This document shows, piece by piece, positions 17,326 to 25,762 of a DNA stretch of 45,413 nucleotides. Position numbers and translations under genes: made by a program. The notes beneath the pieces are model-generated. The model was not told the origin of the DNA. It saw only the letters and a program-made list of their open reading frames with translations, and did no database searches. The first letter of the stretch is position 1. The number at the start of each line of letters is the position of its first letter. Source of the DNA: an uncultured Clostridia bacterium (lineage in GTDB: Bacteria > Bacillota > Clostridia > Christensenellales > Aristaeellaceae); contig CAKUFG010000024.1 in assembly GCA_934647235.1 (NCBI GenBank), positions 1 to 45,413 of the forward strand, in the 5' to 3' direction.

Positions 17326-17542
17326 CCCGTGGCACGCCGATGTAATCGGCGCGGGCGTGCGCAGCACGCCCATAGGGGAAAAATGAAAAGCTGCCTGGGT
17401 GGAGCTTGCTCCTAACCAGGCAGCTTAAGTTTTTCCCTGCCATGGGGCGGCAGTTGACCAGGGCCACTTCCAGTTTAATTCAATCGACTTTTACGTCACA
17501 CGCAGCTTTCTTTGATTCTTTCTTGGGCTCCAAGAAAGAATC
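17326..17542 (-). repeat. Element A copy 6 (H1 end faces the MATE gene stop)
   Basis: H1 at 17514-17542 (GATTCTTTCTTGG and CCAAGAAAGAATC), 22 bp beyond the MATE stop. The distal hairpin is GCCGAT/ATCGGC and the variable stem GCTGCCTGG/CCAGGCAGC is strong. Confidence 0.85.
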
Positions 17543-17564
17543 GTCCCCTTCGTCTTCCGTCCCC

Positions 17565-18932
17565 TCACTTTCCCGCGTCCAGCGCGGCAAGGGCCTTTTT
17601 GAACTGGCGGGAGAACAGCAGCGCCGTGCAGGTAACGGCAATGGCGTCCGCCACAGGCTCGGCCAGGTAAACGGCCGTCACCTTGTCAGGCAGCAGGCTG
17701 GGCAGCAGGAAAATCAGCGGCAGCAGCAGCACAAACTTGCGCAGCACCGCCACCAGAATGGAGCAGGGCGCGTTGCCGATGGATACAAAGGTCATCTGGC
17801 AGGCAATCTGAATGCCGAACAGGAACAGCATCGCGCAATAAATGCGCAGCGCGCGGGCGGTGAAATCCAGCAGCTCCGCATCCGGGGTGAAAATGCCCGC
17901 AAACACGCGCGGGAACAGCATAATGCCCGCCCACAGCACCACGGAGTACGCCAGGCATACCCGCAATAGCAGCCGGAAGGTCTGCCGCACGCGATCGGCG
18001 TTGCGCGCGCCGTAATTGTAGCTGCTGATGGGCTGCGCGCCCTGCGCAATGCCCTGCAGCGGCAGCATGGCAAACTGCATCACGCTGGACAGGATGGTCA
18101 TCGCGCCCACGGCCACATCGCCGCCGTACCTGAGCAGCGAAGAGTTGAAGCACACCGAGATAATGCTCTCGCTGGACTGCATGATAAACGCCGCCAGGCC
18201 CAGCGCCACGCAGGGCAGGATAAGCTTGGGGCTTACCAGCAGGTTTTCGCGCTTCAGGCGCAGCAGCGTCTTTTTGCCCCGCAGGAAGCAGATGACCCAC
18301 ACGCAGGACAGCCCCTGGCTGATCACCGTGGCCAGCGCCGCGCCGCGCACGCCCATGCCCAGTCCATAGATAAATAGCGGATCCAGGGCGATGTTGGCCA
18401 CTGCGCCGATCAGCACGGTCAGCATGCCGGTGGTGGCAAAGCCCTGGGCGGTGATAAAGGCGTTCATGCCCAGGGTAAGCTGCACAAACAGCGTGCCGAT
18501 GGCGTAAATGCGCATATAATCGGCGGCATAGCCGATGGTATTCTCGCTGGCGCCAAACATCAGCAGCAGGTCGCGGCTCCAGATCAGCATCACGGCCGTC
18601 AGGATGGCGGAGATGAAAATCTGCAGCGTAAAGCACCCGCCCAGCAGCTTTTCGGCCAGGTCGTGATCGCCCTTGCCCATGGCGATGGATGCGCGCGGCG
18701 CGCCGCCCGAGGCCACCAGCGCCGCAAAGGCCGAAATGATCATGATCAGCGGCAGGCACACGCCCACGCCCGTCAGCGCCAGGCTGCCGTCGCCCGGCAT
18801 ATGGCCGATATAAATGCGATCCACAATGTTATACAGCATGTTTACCAGCTGCGCCACGACTGTGGGCACCGCCAGCTTGACCAGCAGCTTGCCGATGGGC
18901 TCCGTGCCCAGAAAGGTTTTATCCTGCGTCAT
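17565..18932 (-). CDS. MATE family efflux transporter
   Basis: Multidrug and toxin extrusion exporter of the inner membrane, driven by a proton or sodium gradient. The protein has 455 residues and twelve hydrophobic segments in two bundles. The N-terminus GTEPIGKLLVKLAVPTVVAQL and the following MLYNIVDRIYIGHMPG are typical, as is GIAQGAQPISSYNYGARN in the second half. The start at 18932 has AAAGGA upstream. A MarR repressor on the same strand lies upstream, separated by repeat island 5. MarR/MATE pairs are common, so drug-inducible control is inferred, but the 0.7 kb island may uncouple the two. The substrate is unknown. Confidence 0.9.
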   Translation of the reverse strand: MTQDKTFLGTEPIGKLLVKLAVPTVVAQLVNMLYNIVDRIYIGHMPGDGSLALTGVGVCLPLIMIISAFAALVASGGAPRASIAMGKGDHDLAEKLLGGCFTLQIFISAILTAVMLIWSRDLLLMFGASENTIGYAADYMRIYAIGTLFVQLTLGMNAFITAQGFATTGMLTVLIGAVANIALDPLFIYGLGMGVRGAALATVISQGLSCVWVICFLRGKKTLLRLKRENLLVSPKLILPCVALGLAAFIMQSSESIISVCFNSSLLRYGGDVAVGAMTILSSVMQFAMLPLQGIAQGAQPISSYNYGARNADRVRQTFRLLLRVCLAYSVVLWAGIMLFPRVFAGIFTPDAELLDFTARALRIYCAMLFLFGIQIACQMTFVSIGNAPCSILVAVLRKFVLLLPLIFLLPSLLPDKVTAVYLAEPVADAIAVTCTALLFSRQFKKALAALDAGK

Positions 18933-18990
18933 AAGTGATGATCCTTTCCTTTAATATAGGGGGTGAGGGGAACGGGGGTACGAGAGAAAC

Positions 18991-19205
18991 GTTACTTTCT
19001 TCAGGGAAGAAAGTAACAAAGAACCTGTGTGTGACGTAAAAGTCGATTGAATAAAACCGGAAAGCAGAGTTGGTGAAGGCCCCCCGTGGCAGGGAAAAAC
19101 TTGAACCGCTCGGTCTGGAGCAAGCTCCGCCCGCGCGCTTCTGCCTTTTTCCCCTATGGCCTGGCTTCGCCAGCCCGCGCCGATTAAAATCGGCATGCCA
19201 CGGGG
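18991..19205 (+). repeat. Element A copy 7 (H1 end faces the MATE start)
   Basis: H1 at 18991-19017 (GTTACTTTCTTC and GAAGAAAGTAAC). This copy and copy 10 are the two whose H1 faces a gene start rather than a stop. The distal hairpin is CCGATT/AATCGG and the outer arm ends at 19205. Confidence 0.85.
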
Positions 19206-19361
19206 ACGTTGGTTGAATGGGAAATCTGGCGCGGCGGGTGGCGAATATTAAATAAGATAGAACGGCCACCAAAAGGCCTCTCCTCAAGGAGAAGCCTTTT
19301 GGTGAGTACGCTCTCCAACTGCAGCTAATCGCCGCGCCCGCTTCCCGCATCCAACCATCGT
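19206..19361. repeat. Core of repeat island 5 (short, one B unit)
   Basis: The shortest island core, 156 bp. It has one B palindrome at about 19267-19304 (CACCAAAAGGC..CTCCTCAAGGAG..GCCTTTTGGTG). No gene. Confidence 0.65.
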
Positions 19362-19623
19362 CCCCGTGGCAGCGGACAGCAGGAAGCGAACGGAGGAAAG
19401 CTTGCTTTCGTCCGGGCGGTTCAGGCTTTCTCCTGCCACGCAATGTGCGCTCTGCCTCCCGGTTTTACTCCAGCAGCTTTCACGACCACAAGGCAGGTTC
19501 TTTGTTTCTTTCCTTGTACGCCCCGCGCTACTGCCTTACGGCAAGCGCGGGTTTCGGGCGGCAATTTACAGAATTGCGCGCCCTCAGCCGCCTGCGGCGG
19601 CGCTATGACTCCAAGAAAGAAAC
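19362..19623 (-). repeat. Element A copy 8, H1 split by about 94 bp
   Basis: The H1 arms are present but separated: GTTTCTTTCCTTG at 19504-19516 and CCAAGAAAGAAAC at 19611-19623. The intervening DNA is GC-rich and contains its own stems (GCGCGGG..CCCGCGC type, CGCCGC/GCGGCG). The outer part is also short: the distal GCCGAT-type hairpin is missing. This looks like an element with an insertion in the H1 loop. Confidence 0.7.
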
Positions 19624-19650
19624 GTATCCTCGTCTCCCCCGTTTCCTTCC

Positions 19651-20088
19651 CTACTCCCCCGCCATGCGGGCGAGATTGGCTTCCATGGTGCGAATGCAGC
19701 GCAGGCACACATCCAGATCGGCCTCCGGCACGCCGGCCGCGATCTGCTGCATGAAAGACTGCTGCAGCGCCTGCCCCTCCCGAATGATGGGCTGCGCAAG
19801 CTCGGTGCAGCGCAGGCCGCACTTGCGGCGATCGCCCGGCACGGGCCGCCGTTCCAGATACCCCTCGCGCGCCAGGTTTTCCACATGCAGGGATACAATG
19901 CCCGGCTTTAAGCGCCGGTACAGGCAGATGTCCCGCGCCGTGTCCAGCCCCGGATTGTTGGCCAGAAACAGCAGAATGTCCACCGCCCCCTGTGCCATGC
20001 CCGTCCGCTCGCACAGCGGGCGCAGCGCTGCGGCATACGCATCCTGAAATCTGCGCATTGCCGCGTATAGCTGTGAGGCCGTCTTCAA
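19651..20088 (-). CDS. MarR-family transcription regulator
   Basis: Winged-helix repressor of 145 residues. Helix-turn-helix residues about 30-75 (MAQGAVDILLFLANNPGLDTARDICLYRRLKPGIVSLHVENL) lead into the wing EGYLERRPVPGDRRKCGLRCTE, with the family's conserved D-R-R. Dimerising helices lie at both ends. It is preceded by a good promoter whose start point overlaps a perfect palindrome, so self-repression is likely. The MATE exporter downstream on the same strand is the probable target. The start at 20088 is the only ATG giving the full family N-terminus. Confidence 0.9.
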   Translation of the reverse strand: MKTASQLYAAMRRFQDAYAAALRPLCERTGMAQGAVDILLFLANNPGLDTARDICLYRRLKPGIVSLHVENLAREGYLERRPVPGDRRKCGLRCTELAQPIIREGQALQQSFMQQIAAGVPEADLDVCLRCIRTMEANLARMAGE

Positions 20089-20113
20089 TGCCTTCGCCTC
20101 CCGAATATAGATT

Positions 20114-20127
20114 GTTCAATATTGAAC
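20114..20127. promoter_or_regulatory. Candidate MarR operator
   Basis: Perfect 14-bp palindrome GTTCAATATTGAAC at the expected start point of the marR promoter, in the usual place for a MarR operator. A further half site TTCAAT-like lies at 20130-20135. Confidence 0.7.
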
Positions 20128-20133
20128 TATTCA

Positions 20134-20162
20134 ATTATAATCCATTCTTTGCACCCCGTCAA
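20134..20162 (-). promoter_or_regulatory. Promoter of the marR gene
   Basis: On the minus strand TTGACG (20157-20162), a 17-bp spacer and TATAAT (20134-20139). Confidence 0.8.
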
Positions 20163-20216
20163 CACCCGTATTGCCAGATTTTTAACGAAATTGTTACGCT
20201 TTTCGGGGCCTGACGC

Positions 20217-20245
20217 TTGACATTGTAAATCTTTTGTCATAAAAT
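20217..20245 (+). promoter_or_regulatory. Promoter of the peptidoglycan-binding protein gene
   Basis: TTGACA (20217-20222), a 17-bp spacer and TAAAAT (20240-20245), 37 bp before the start codon. Confidence 0.8.
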
Positions 20246-20281
20246 ATTCCTGTATAGGTATGTATTTTCAGGAGGCCGCTC

Positions 20282-23188
20282 ATGCATCACAATCGTATGA
20301 AACGCGCGTTCGCTTTTTTGCTGACGATGGCAATGCTCCTCTCGCTCTGCCTGGGCGCGGTGGGCGCGCAGTATCCCTGCGCGGGCTTTGCCGCGCGCGA
20401 TCTGACCGTCACGCGCAGCGCGTCCGCCTCGGGCGAAACGCTGTATACCGTGCCCGCGGGCGACGCCGTGTATATCACCGGCGACAGCGGCGATTACTAT
20501 ATCATCGAGTACGACGGCCAGCCGGGCTACGCCGCCAAGTCCGCCGTGCGCCTGGCGGGCGAGGTGCTTGTCAATAACCCCGACGGCGCGTGGCTGGGCG
20601 CTTATACCGCCCTGCGCCAGGGCGACGAGGGCCAGCTGGTGCGCGAATTGCAGTCCGCGCTGATCGAGGCAGGCTTCCTGTCCGGCAGCGCCGACGGCAA
20701 GTACGGCCAGCGCACAGCCCAGGCCGTGGCCGATTTCCAGGCCGTCAACGGGCTCAACAACTCCGGCTATGCCGACGTGGCCACCCAGGGCACACTGTAT
20801 GAAACCAAGATCACCAACAGCCGGGGCAAGGCCGTCAACGTGACCATCCTGCCCTCGGTGGACGGGCTGAGCGTATCCAGCGGCAAGACCGGCGCGCCGG
20901 TGGAAAGCCTGCAGGCTGCCCTGACCGACCTGGGCTATTATACCGGCAAGATCGACGGCAAATGCGCCAGCGGCACGGTCAGCGCCATCAAGCGCTTTCA
21001 GACCAAGAACGGCCTGAAATCCACCGGCGTGGCCGATACCGAAACGCTGACCCTGCTGTACAGCGGCGAGGCCGTCAGCGCCAAGGCCACCGCCACCCCC
21101 AAGCCCACCGTTACCCCCGTGCCGCCTGTCATCGGCTGGGAAAACGGCCAGGCTGCCAATGAAAAGGTGTACCCCTTTGATACTACCACCCTGGACGCGG
21201 TAAATCTGCGCCAGCGCGCCAGCACCAGCTCTCAGCGGCTGCTGTCCATCCCCGCTGGAGCCACGGTCAGCGTTAAAAAGCTGACTGGCGATTGGGCGCA
21301 GCTGGAATACTACAATGGCAAGCGCACCTACACCGGCTACGCCATGGCCAAGTATATCGATATCCCCGCCGTCTATTACGGCGGCAAGGAGCTGGCCGCC
21401 GACCGCCAGGCCCAGCAGAAATACACCGGCCTGTCCTCCGGCGCGTCGGGTACCAGCGTATCCACCCTGCAGGAGGCCCTGCATGAGCTGGGCTTCTATG
21501 ACGGCGATATCACCGGCACCTTCGATACCGAAACGGCGCAGGCCGTAAAGGATTTCCAGCGCAAAAACAACATCCTGCAGACCGGCTCTGCCAGCGCCGA
21601 GCTGCAAAAGCTGATCTATGAGGGCAAGCCCCTCAACGCCAAGGGCAAAAAGGTCAGCGTGGCCGTGCTGCCGCCCATCGCGGGCATTGCCATGCAGCAG
21701 GGCGACGCGGGCTACCAGGTGGAGGAGCTGCAGGCTGCGCTGATCGACCTGGGCTACCTGGAGGGCGCGATCTCGGGCACCTACGACGCCAAGACCACTG
21801 CGGCCGTCAAAAAGCTGCAGAAGGCCAGCGGCCTCAAGGTTGACGGCATCGCGGGCGCGGCCACCCTCAAGCAGGTGGAGCGGTATCTGACCACCCCCAC
21901 GCCCAGAATCACCGTGGTTACGCCCACACCCGCGCCCATCACCGCCGATAACGTGATCGTGATCCAGAAGGGCACGCGCGGCCTGGTCGTTACCCGCCTG
22001 CAGGAGCGGCTGGTGGCGCTGGGCTACTATGATATCGAGCCGGACGGCATCTTCAACGCCAACGATGTGACGGCGCTGAAGGCCTTCCAGAAGAAGAACG
22101 GCATCAAGGCCGACGGCATCGCGGGCCTGGATACGCAGGTGCGCCTGTACTCCGACGCGGCCATATCCGCCTGGGCCACGGCCACGCCCAAGCCTGCCGC
22201 CACGCCCAAGCCCGATCTGACCGCGCGGCTGGAGATTGGCTCCTCGGGCACGCAGGTGAGCCTGCTGCAGGCGCGCCTGACCAACCTGGGCTATTTTACC
22301 GACACCATGGACGGGCGCTTCGGCACCGCGACGGCACTGGCTGTGGCGGAGTTCCAGAGCGTCAACGGCCTGACGGCGGACGGTATTGCGGGCGCGCAGA
22401 CGCTCAAGGCGCTGTACGCCTCCACCGCCAGGAGCGCCATTGTGATCACCCCCACGGCCACGCCCAAGCCCGGCTTTACCGCGCTGCGCATCGGCGACCG
22501 GGGCAGCCAGGTGCGCGCGGCGCAGACCATGCTGATTGAGCTGGATTACCTGACCGGCGCGGCGGACGGTATTTTCGGCACCAAGACGTACCTGGCCGTG
22601 CGCGCCTTCCAGCGCGCCAACCGGCTTTCGGCCGACGGCGTGGTGGGCGAGGCGACCTACAGCCTGCTGCTCAGCCTGACCGACAGCGCGGACAACGGCA
22701 GCAGCGGCAATGGCGGCAACAGCGTCAATGGCACTACCTTCAAGGCGCCGCAGGCCAGCGAGGTACGCTTTGCCGACTGGTATCGTGAGACGCGCGATGT
22801 GGTGCGCAAGCTGCCCAACGCCATCATCTACGATTACGCCACGGGGCTGCACTACAATGTGAACATGTTCAGCTTTGGCAAGCACTGCGACGCGGAGCCG
22901 GTAACGGCCAGCGACACGGCGATCATGCGGCAGATCATGGGCGTGGACAACTGGACGCCGCACGCGGTATGGGTCATCCTGTCCGATGGGCGCGTGTACA
23001 TGGCCAGCACCCACAGCAAGGGTCACACCGTGGATCACAACGCCAGCAACGATTTGCAGGGTCATATCTGCATCCACTTCCCCCGTGAAATGAGCGACAC
23101 TGAAAAACGCAACATGCCCTACGCCACCCGCCATCAGAACGAGATTCTGCGCGGCTGGGAGGAAACCCAGAGCATGATCGGGTATTAA
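20282..23188 (+). CDS. Secreted protein with seven peptidoglycan-binding repeats and SH3-like domains
   Basis: Exported wall-associated protein of 968 residues. The signal peptide (residues 1-30) ends AVGAQ. An SH3-like segment (about 35-90) is followed by two PG_binding_1 repeats, a second SH3-like segment (NLRQRASTSSQRLLSIPAG...), then five more repeats. The repeats share a G-x-V-x-x-LQ-x-L--LGY--G-x-DG-x-FG--T--AV--FQ--NGL--DGIAG pattern and are joined by Thr/Pro/Lys-rich linkers (TATPKPT type). The final 150 residues are a separate domain with MASTHSKGHTVDHN and GHICIHFP, where His and Cys are placed as in wall-modifying L,D-transpeptidase-like folds. I cannot assign it a reaction. The start follows AGGAGG. 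A wall-remodelling role is inferred. Confidence 0.85.
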   Translation: MHHNRMKRAFAFLLTMAMLLSLCLGAVGAQYPCAGFAARDLTVTRSASASGETLYTVPAGDAVYITGDSGDYYIIEYDGQPGYAAKSAVRLAGEVLVNNPDGAWLGAYTALRQGDEGQLVRELQSALIEAGFLSGSADGKYGQRTAQAVADFQAVNGLNNSGYADVATQGTLYETKITNSRGKAVNVTILPSVDGLSVSSGKTGAPVESLQAALTDLGYYTGKIDGKCASGTVSAIKRFQTKNGLKSTGVADTETLTLLYSGEAVSAKATATPKPTVTPVPPVIGWENGQAANEKVYPFDTTTLDAVNLRQRASTSSQRLLSIPAGATVSVKKLTGDWAQLEYYNGKRTYTGYAMAKYIDIPAVYYGGKELAADRQAQQKYTGLSSGASGTSVSTLQEALHELGFYDGDITGTFDTETAQAVKDFQRKNNILQTGSASAELQKLIYEGKPLNAKGKKVSVAVLPPIAGIAMQQGDAGYQVEELQAALIDLGYLEGAISGTYDAKTTAAVKKLQKASGLKVDGIAGAATLKQVERYLTTPTPRITVVTPTPAPITADNVIVIQKGTRGLVVTRLQERLVALGYYDIEPDGIFNANDVTALKAFQKKNGIKADGIAGLDTQVRLYSDAAISAWATATPKPAATPKPDLTARLEIGSSGTQVSLLQARLTNLGYFTDTMDGRFGTATALAVAEFQSVNGLTADGIAGAQTLKALYASTARSAIVITPTATPKPGFTALRIGDRGSQVRAAQTMLIELDYLTGAADGIFGTKTYLAVRAFQRANRLSADGVVGEATYSLLLSLTDSADNGSSGNGGNSVNGTTFKAPQASEVRFADWYRETRDVVRKLPNAIIYDYATGLHYNVNMFSFGKHCDAEPVTASDTAIMRQIMGVDNWTPHAVWVILSDGRVYMASTHSKGHTVDHNASNDLQGHICIHFPREMSDTEKRNMPYATRHQNEILRGWEETQSMIGY

Positions 23189-23202
23189 AGGACGGGGGGT
23201 AC

Positions 23203-23416
23203 GGTACTTTCTTGAGTCAAGAAAGTACCAAAGAACCTGTGTATGACGTGAAAGTCAATTGGATGAAAACAGGGAGTGGCACTGGCCCCGCAGGGCAGGT
23301 GAAAGCCTGAACCGCCCGGATGAAAGCAAGCTTTCCTCCGTTCGCTCCCTGCTTTCCCCCTTTTGTCTGGCTTCGCCAGCCCTTGCGTCCAGTTGCGCTG
23401 TCCGCTGCCCTGCGGG
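23203..23416 (+). repeat. Element A copy 9, with both long-range arms changed
   Basis: H1 at 23203-23229 has a fourth arm pair, GGTACTTTCTTG and CAAGAAAGTACC, and starts 14 bp after the stop codon. The long-range arms read CCCGCAGGGCAG (23287-23298) and CTGCCCTGCGGG (23405-23416), a perfect 12-bp pair that differs from the usual CCCCGTGGCA/TGCCACGGGG on both sides. Confidence 0.85.
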
Positions 23417-24025
23417 CATGGTTGGGCGCGGAATCATGCATGGCTGATTGCGATAGTTGATGATATCAGCCATACATGATGAAAACGCACGACTATGAAA
23501 GCCTTCTCCCTCGGGAGAAGGTGTCGAGCGAATAGCGAGACGGATGAGGGGGAGCGCACCGGAAGTAATAGTGCTGCTTGCATTTCCGCCAACAAGCCCC
23601 CTCGTCACCGCCTGCGGCGGAGCTTCTCCCCAAGGAGAAGCCTTTAGTGCAGTGTGCTGATGCTGCAATATACTTTCGCCGTCTGGCAACAGCACGACTA
23701 AAAAGCCTTCTTCCAAACGGGAGAAGGTGCTGAGCAAAGAGAAGCGGATGAGGGGAGAACGCAGCGCTTTGCGCATACTGGAAATCGCAGCCAACCAAAA
23801 GGCTTCCCCTTGGAGGGGAAGCTGTCAGCGAGAGCTGACTGATGAGGTGTAGCCGCCGCAGCGGCGTTATCTCTATATAGTTTTGCTGACGGCTGCTACG
23901 CCGCCTACACCTCATCCGAGCGGCTAAAGCCGCCCACCTTCCCCTCCAAGGGGAAGGCTTTTGGTGAGTGTACGCTCCAACTGTTGCCAATCGCTGCGCA
24001 AGAGCCACACACCCACGCAACGTAC
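23417..24025. repeat. Core of repeat island 6 (B', C fragment, D, B units)
   Basis: B' at about 23500-23560. A degraded C/D unit lies at 23580-23720, a B'-like unit at 23700-23765, and a full B palindrome at 23797-23970. In the last copy the terminal stem is CTTCCCCTTGGAGGGGAAG rather than the more common CTTCTCCTTGAGGAGAAG. No gene. Confidence 0.7.
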
Positions 24026-24246
24026 TTCGTGGCACGCTGATCGCAGATCAGCGCAGGGCGTGCGCAGCACGACCGAAGGGGAAAAAGGCAGAAGCGCGCG
24101 GGCGGAGCTTGCTCCAGACCGGGCGATTCAAGTTTTTCCCTGCCACGGGGCACAAAACGACAGTGCCGCCTTCCAGTTTTATTAACTTGACTTTTTCGCC
24201 ACAACGCAGCCTTCTTTGATTCTTTCTTGGGCTCCAAGAAAGAATC
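24026..24246 (-). repeat. Element A copy 10 (H1 end faces the cmk start)
   Basis: H1 at 24218-24246 (GATTCTTTCTTGG and CCAAGAAAGAATC), 61 bp before the cmk start codon. The distal hairpin is GCTGATC/GATCAGC. The outer arm is weakened (TTCGTGGCA). Confidence 0.83.
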
Positions 24247-24307
24247 GTCCCCCCCGTTCCCACTCGTATCTCCCCCGCACCATCAAAAAACAAAAGGTGA
24301 TTTTTGC

Positions 24308-24982
24308 ATGCTGAACATTGCAATCGACGGGCCCGTAGGCGCGGGCAAATCCACCATCGCGGACGAGGTTGCCGCCCGCCTGCACATTCTGCACCTGGAT
24401 ACGGGCGCCATGTATCGCGCCGTGGGCCTGGCCGTGATGGACGCGGGCCTGGATATCCAGGATGAAGCCGGCGTGACCGCCCTGTGCGAGGCCGGGCGCG
24501 CGCATGTGGACGTGCGCTACCAGGACGGCGCGCAGCGCACGCTGGTGAACGGCCAGGATGTGACCGGCCGCATCCGCACCCAGCAGGCAGGCACCGCCGC
24601 CAGCGCCGTATCCCGCTATGCCGCCGTGCGCAAAATGCTGGTGCGCCGCCAGCAGGAAATCGCCGCCGCCCAGCCTATGCTGCTGGATGGCCGCGATATC
24701 TGCACCGTGGTGCTGCCAAACGCGCCGGTCAAGATCTACCTGACCGCCTCCGCCGAGGCGCGCGCCCAGCGCCGCCTGCGCCAATTGCAGGAAAAGGGCG
24801 AAGCCCCGGATTTTGATGATATCCTGCGCGAGGTCAACGCACGCGACCATCAGGATATGACCCGCGCGGTCGATCCCCTGCGCCAGGCCCCGGACGCGCA
24901 GGTGGTGGACAGCACCAATATGAATTTTGAGCAAACCGTGCAGGCAATCCTGGATATTGTGGAGGCAGCGCATGCAGAATAA
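24308..24982 (+). CDS. cmk: Cytidylate kinase
   Basis: Phosphorylates CMP and dCMP to the diphosphates with ATP; cytoplasmic. The protein has 224 residues. Its P-loop is AIDGPVGAGKST at residues 5-16 and LDTGAMYRAVGL follows. DGRDICTVVLPNA and the R-A-QRRLRQLQEKGE lid are also typical, although the usual GRDIGT reads GRDICT here. The start at 24308 has an AAAGGTGA site. Its 3' end overlaps the acyltransferase start by 11 bases. The order cmk, plsC, ispH/rpsA is a conserved clostridial gene group. The A repeat immediately upstream leaves its promoter unclear. Confidence 0.95.
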   Translation: MLNIAIDGPVGAGKSTIADEVAARLHILHLDTGAMYRAVGLAVMDAGLDIQDEAGVTALCEAGRAHVDVRYQDGAQRTLVNGQDVTGRIRTQQAGTAASAVSRYAAVRKMLVRRQQEIAAAQPMLLDGRDICTVVLPNAPVKIYLTASAEARAQRRLRQLQEKGEAPDFDDILREVNARDHQDMTRAVDPLRQAPDAQVVDSTNMNFEQTVQAILDIVEAAHAE

Positions 24983-25619
24983 CACAGCGGAAACCGCGCC
25001 CAAGCGTGAGCGCACAGCCCTCTATACCCTGGCGCGCATCATCTTTGGCTTTTTGTTTCACACCATCTTCCCCCTGCGCTTTCATAACGCGCAGATCGCC
25101 GATGAAATGCAGCCGCCCTATATCATCATGGCCAATCACCGCAGCTTCGCCGATCCCATGGCCCTGGCCATCAAGGTGAAAAAGTATGAGATCCGCTTCA
25201 TCGGCAAGCGCGAGCTGGCCAAGGGCAAGCTGAAGAACTGGCTGTTCTCCGGCCTGCACATGATTATGGTATCCCGCCATGCCACCGATATGGCCGCCAT
25301 GCGCCAGTGCATGCAAACGCTCAAGGAAGGCCACATCCTGGGCATCTTCCCCGAGGGCACCCGCCACCAGCCCGAAATGATGCAGGAGGTGGAAAGCGGC
25401 ACGGCCATCATCGCCCTGCGCGCCCGCGTGCCCCTGCTGCCGGTGTACATCGACGGCAAGATCCGCCCCTTCCACATCACGCATATCTATTATGGCAAGC
25501 CCATGGAGCTGGACGATCTGTACGCCCAGGGCGTCAATAACGACACCGCCCACCAGCTGTGCCAGCGCATCCATGATGTGTTCTACGCCATGCGCGATGA
25601 GGTTCACGCAAGTAAATAA
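24972..25619 (+). CDS. plsC: 1-acyl-sn-glycerol-3-phosphate acyltransferase
   Basis: Adds the second fatty acyl chain to lysophosphatidic acid to make phosphatidic acid at the membrane. The protein has 215 residues and one N-terminal hydrophobic stretch (about 20-40). It has the catalytic NHRSFAD (NHx4D box), GKRELAKGKL and the substrate motif FPEGTRH. The start at 24972 follows GGAGG and overlaps the cmk end, so the two are translationally coupled. An earlier in-frame start at 24927 lies inside cmk and has no ribosome site. Confidence 0.93.
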   Translation: MQNNTAETAPKRERTALYTLARIIFGFLFHTIFPLRFHNAQIADEMQPPYIIMANHRSFADPMALAIKVKKYEIRFIGKRELAKGKLKNWLFSGLHMIMVSRHATDMAAMRQCMQTLKEGHILGIFPEGTRHQPEMMQEVESGTAIIALRARVPLLPVYIDGKIRPFHITHIYYGKPMELDDLYAQGVNNDTAHQLCQRIHDVFYAMRDEVHASK

Positions 25620-25762
25620 TGCACAGTGTGCAAAATCAGCACGCCCGGATTGTGCAAATTGCTGAATTTGATTTTTAACAGAAAAAATTTGTAATTTTTG
25701 CAGGAAAAACAGGAAGGATGGCGAATAAATTTCTATTCGCCAGGAGTAGGGGGATTTTCCAA

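Noticed and set aside
20237..23134. 965-codon minus-strand ORF opposite the peptidoglycan-binding protein
   Set aside because: Mirror of the repeats in the plus-strand gene; the plus strand has a signal peptide, promoter and ribosome site.
1..24246. CRISPR array, considered because short repeats recur many times
   Set aside because: The repeats are unequally spaced, hundreds of bases apart, in both orientations and with structured interiors; no cas genes are present.
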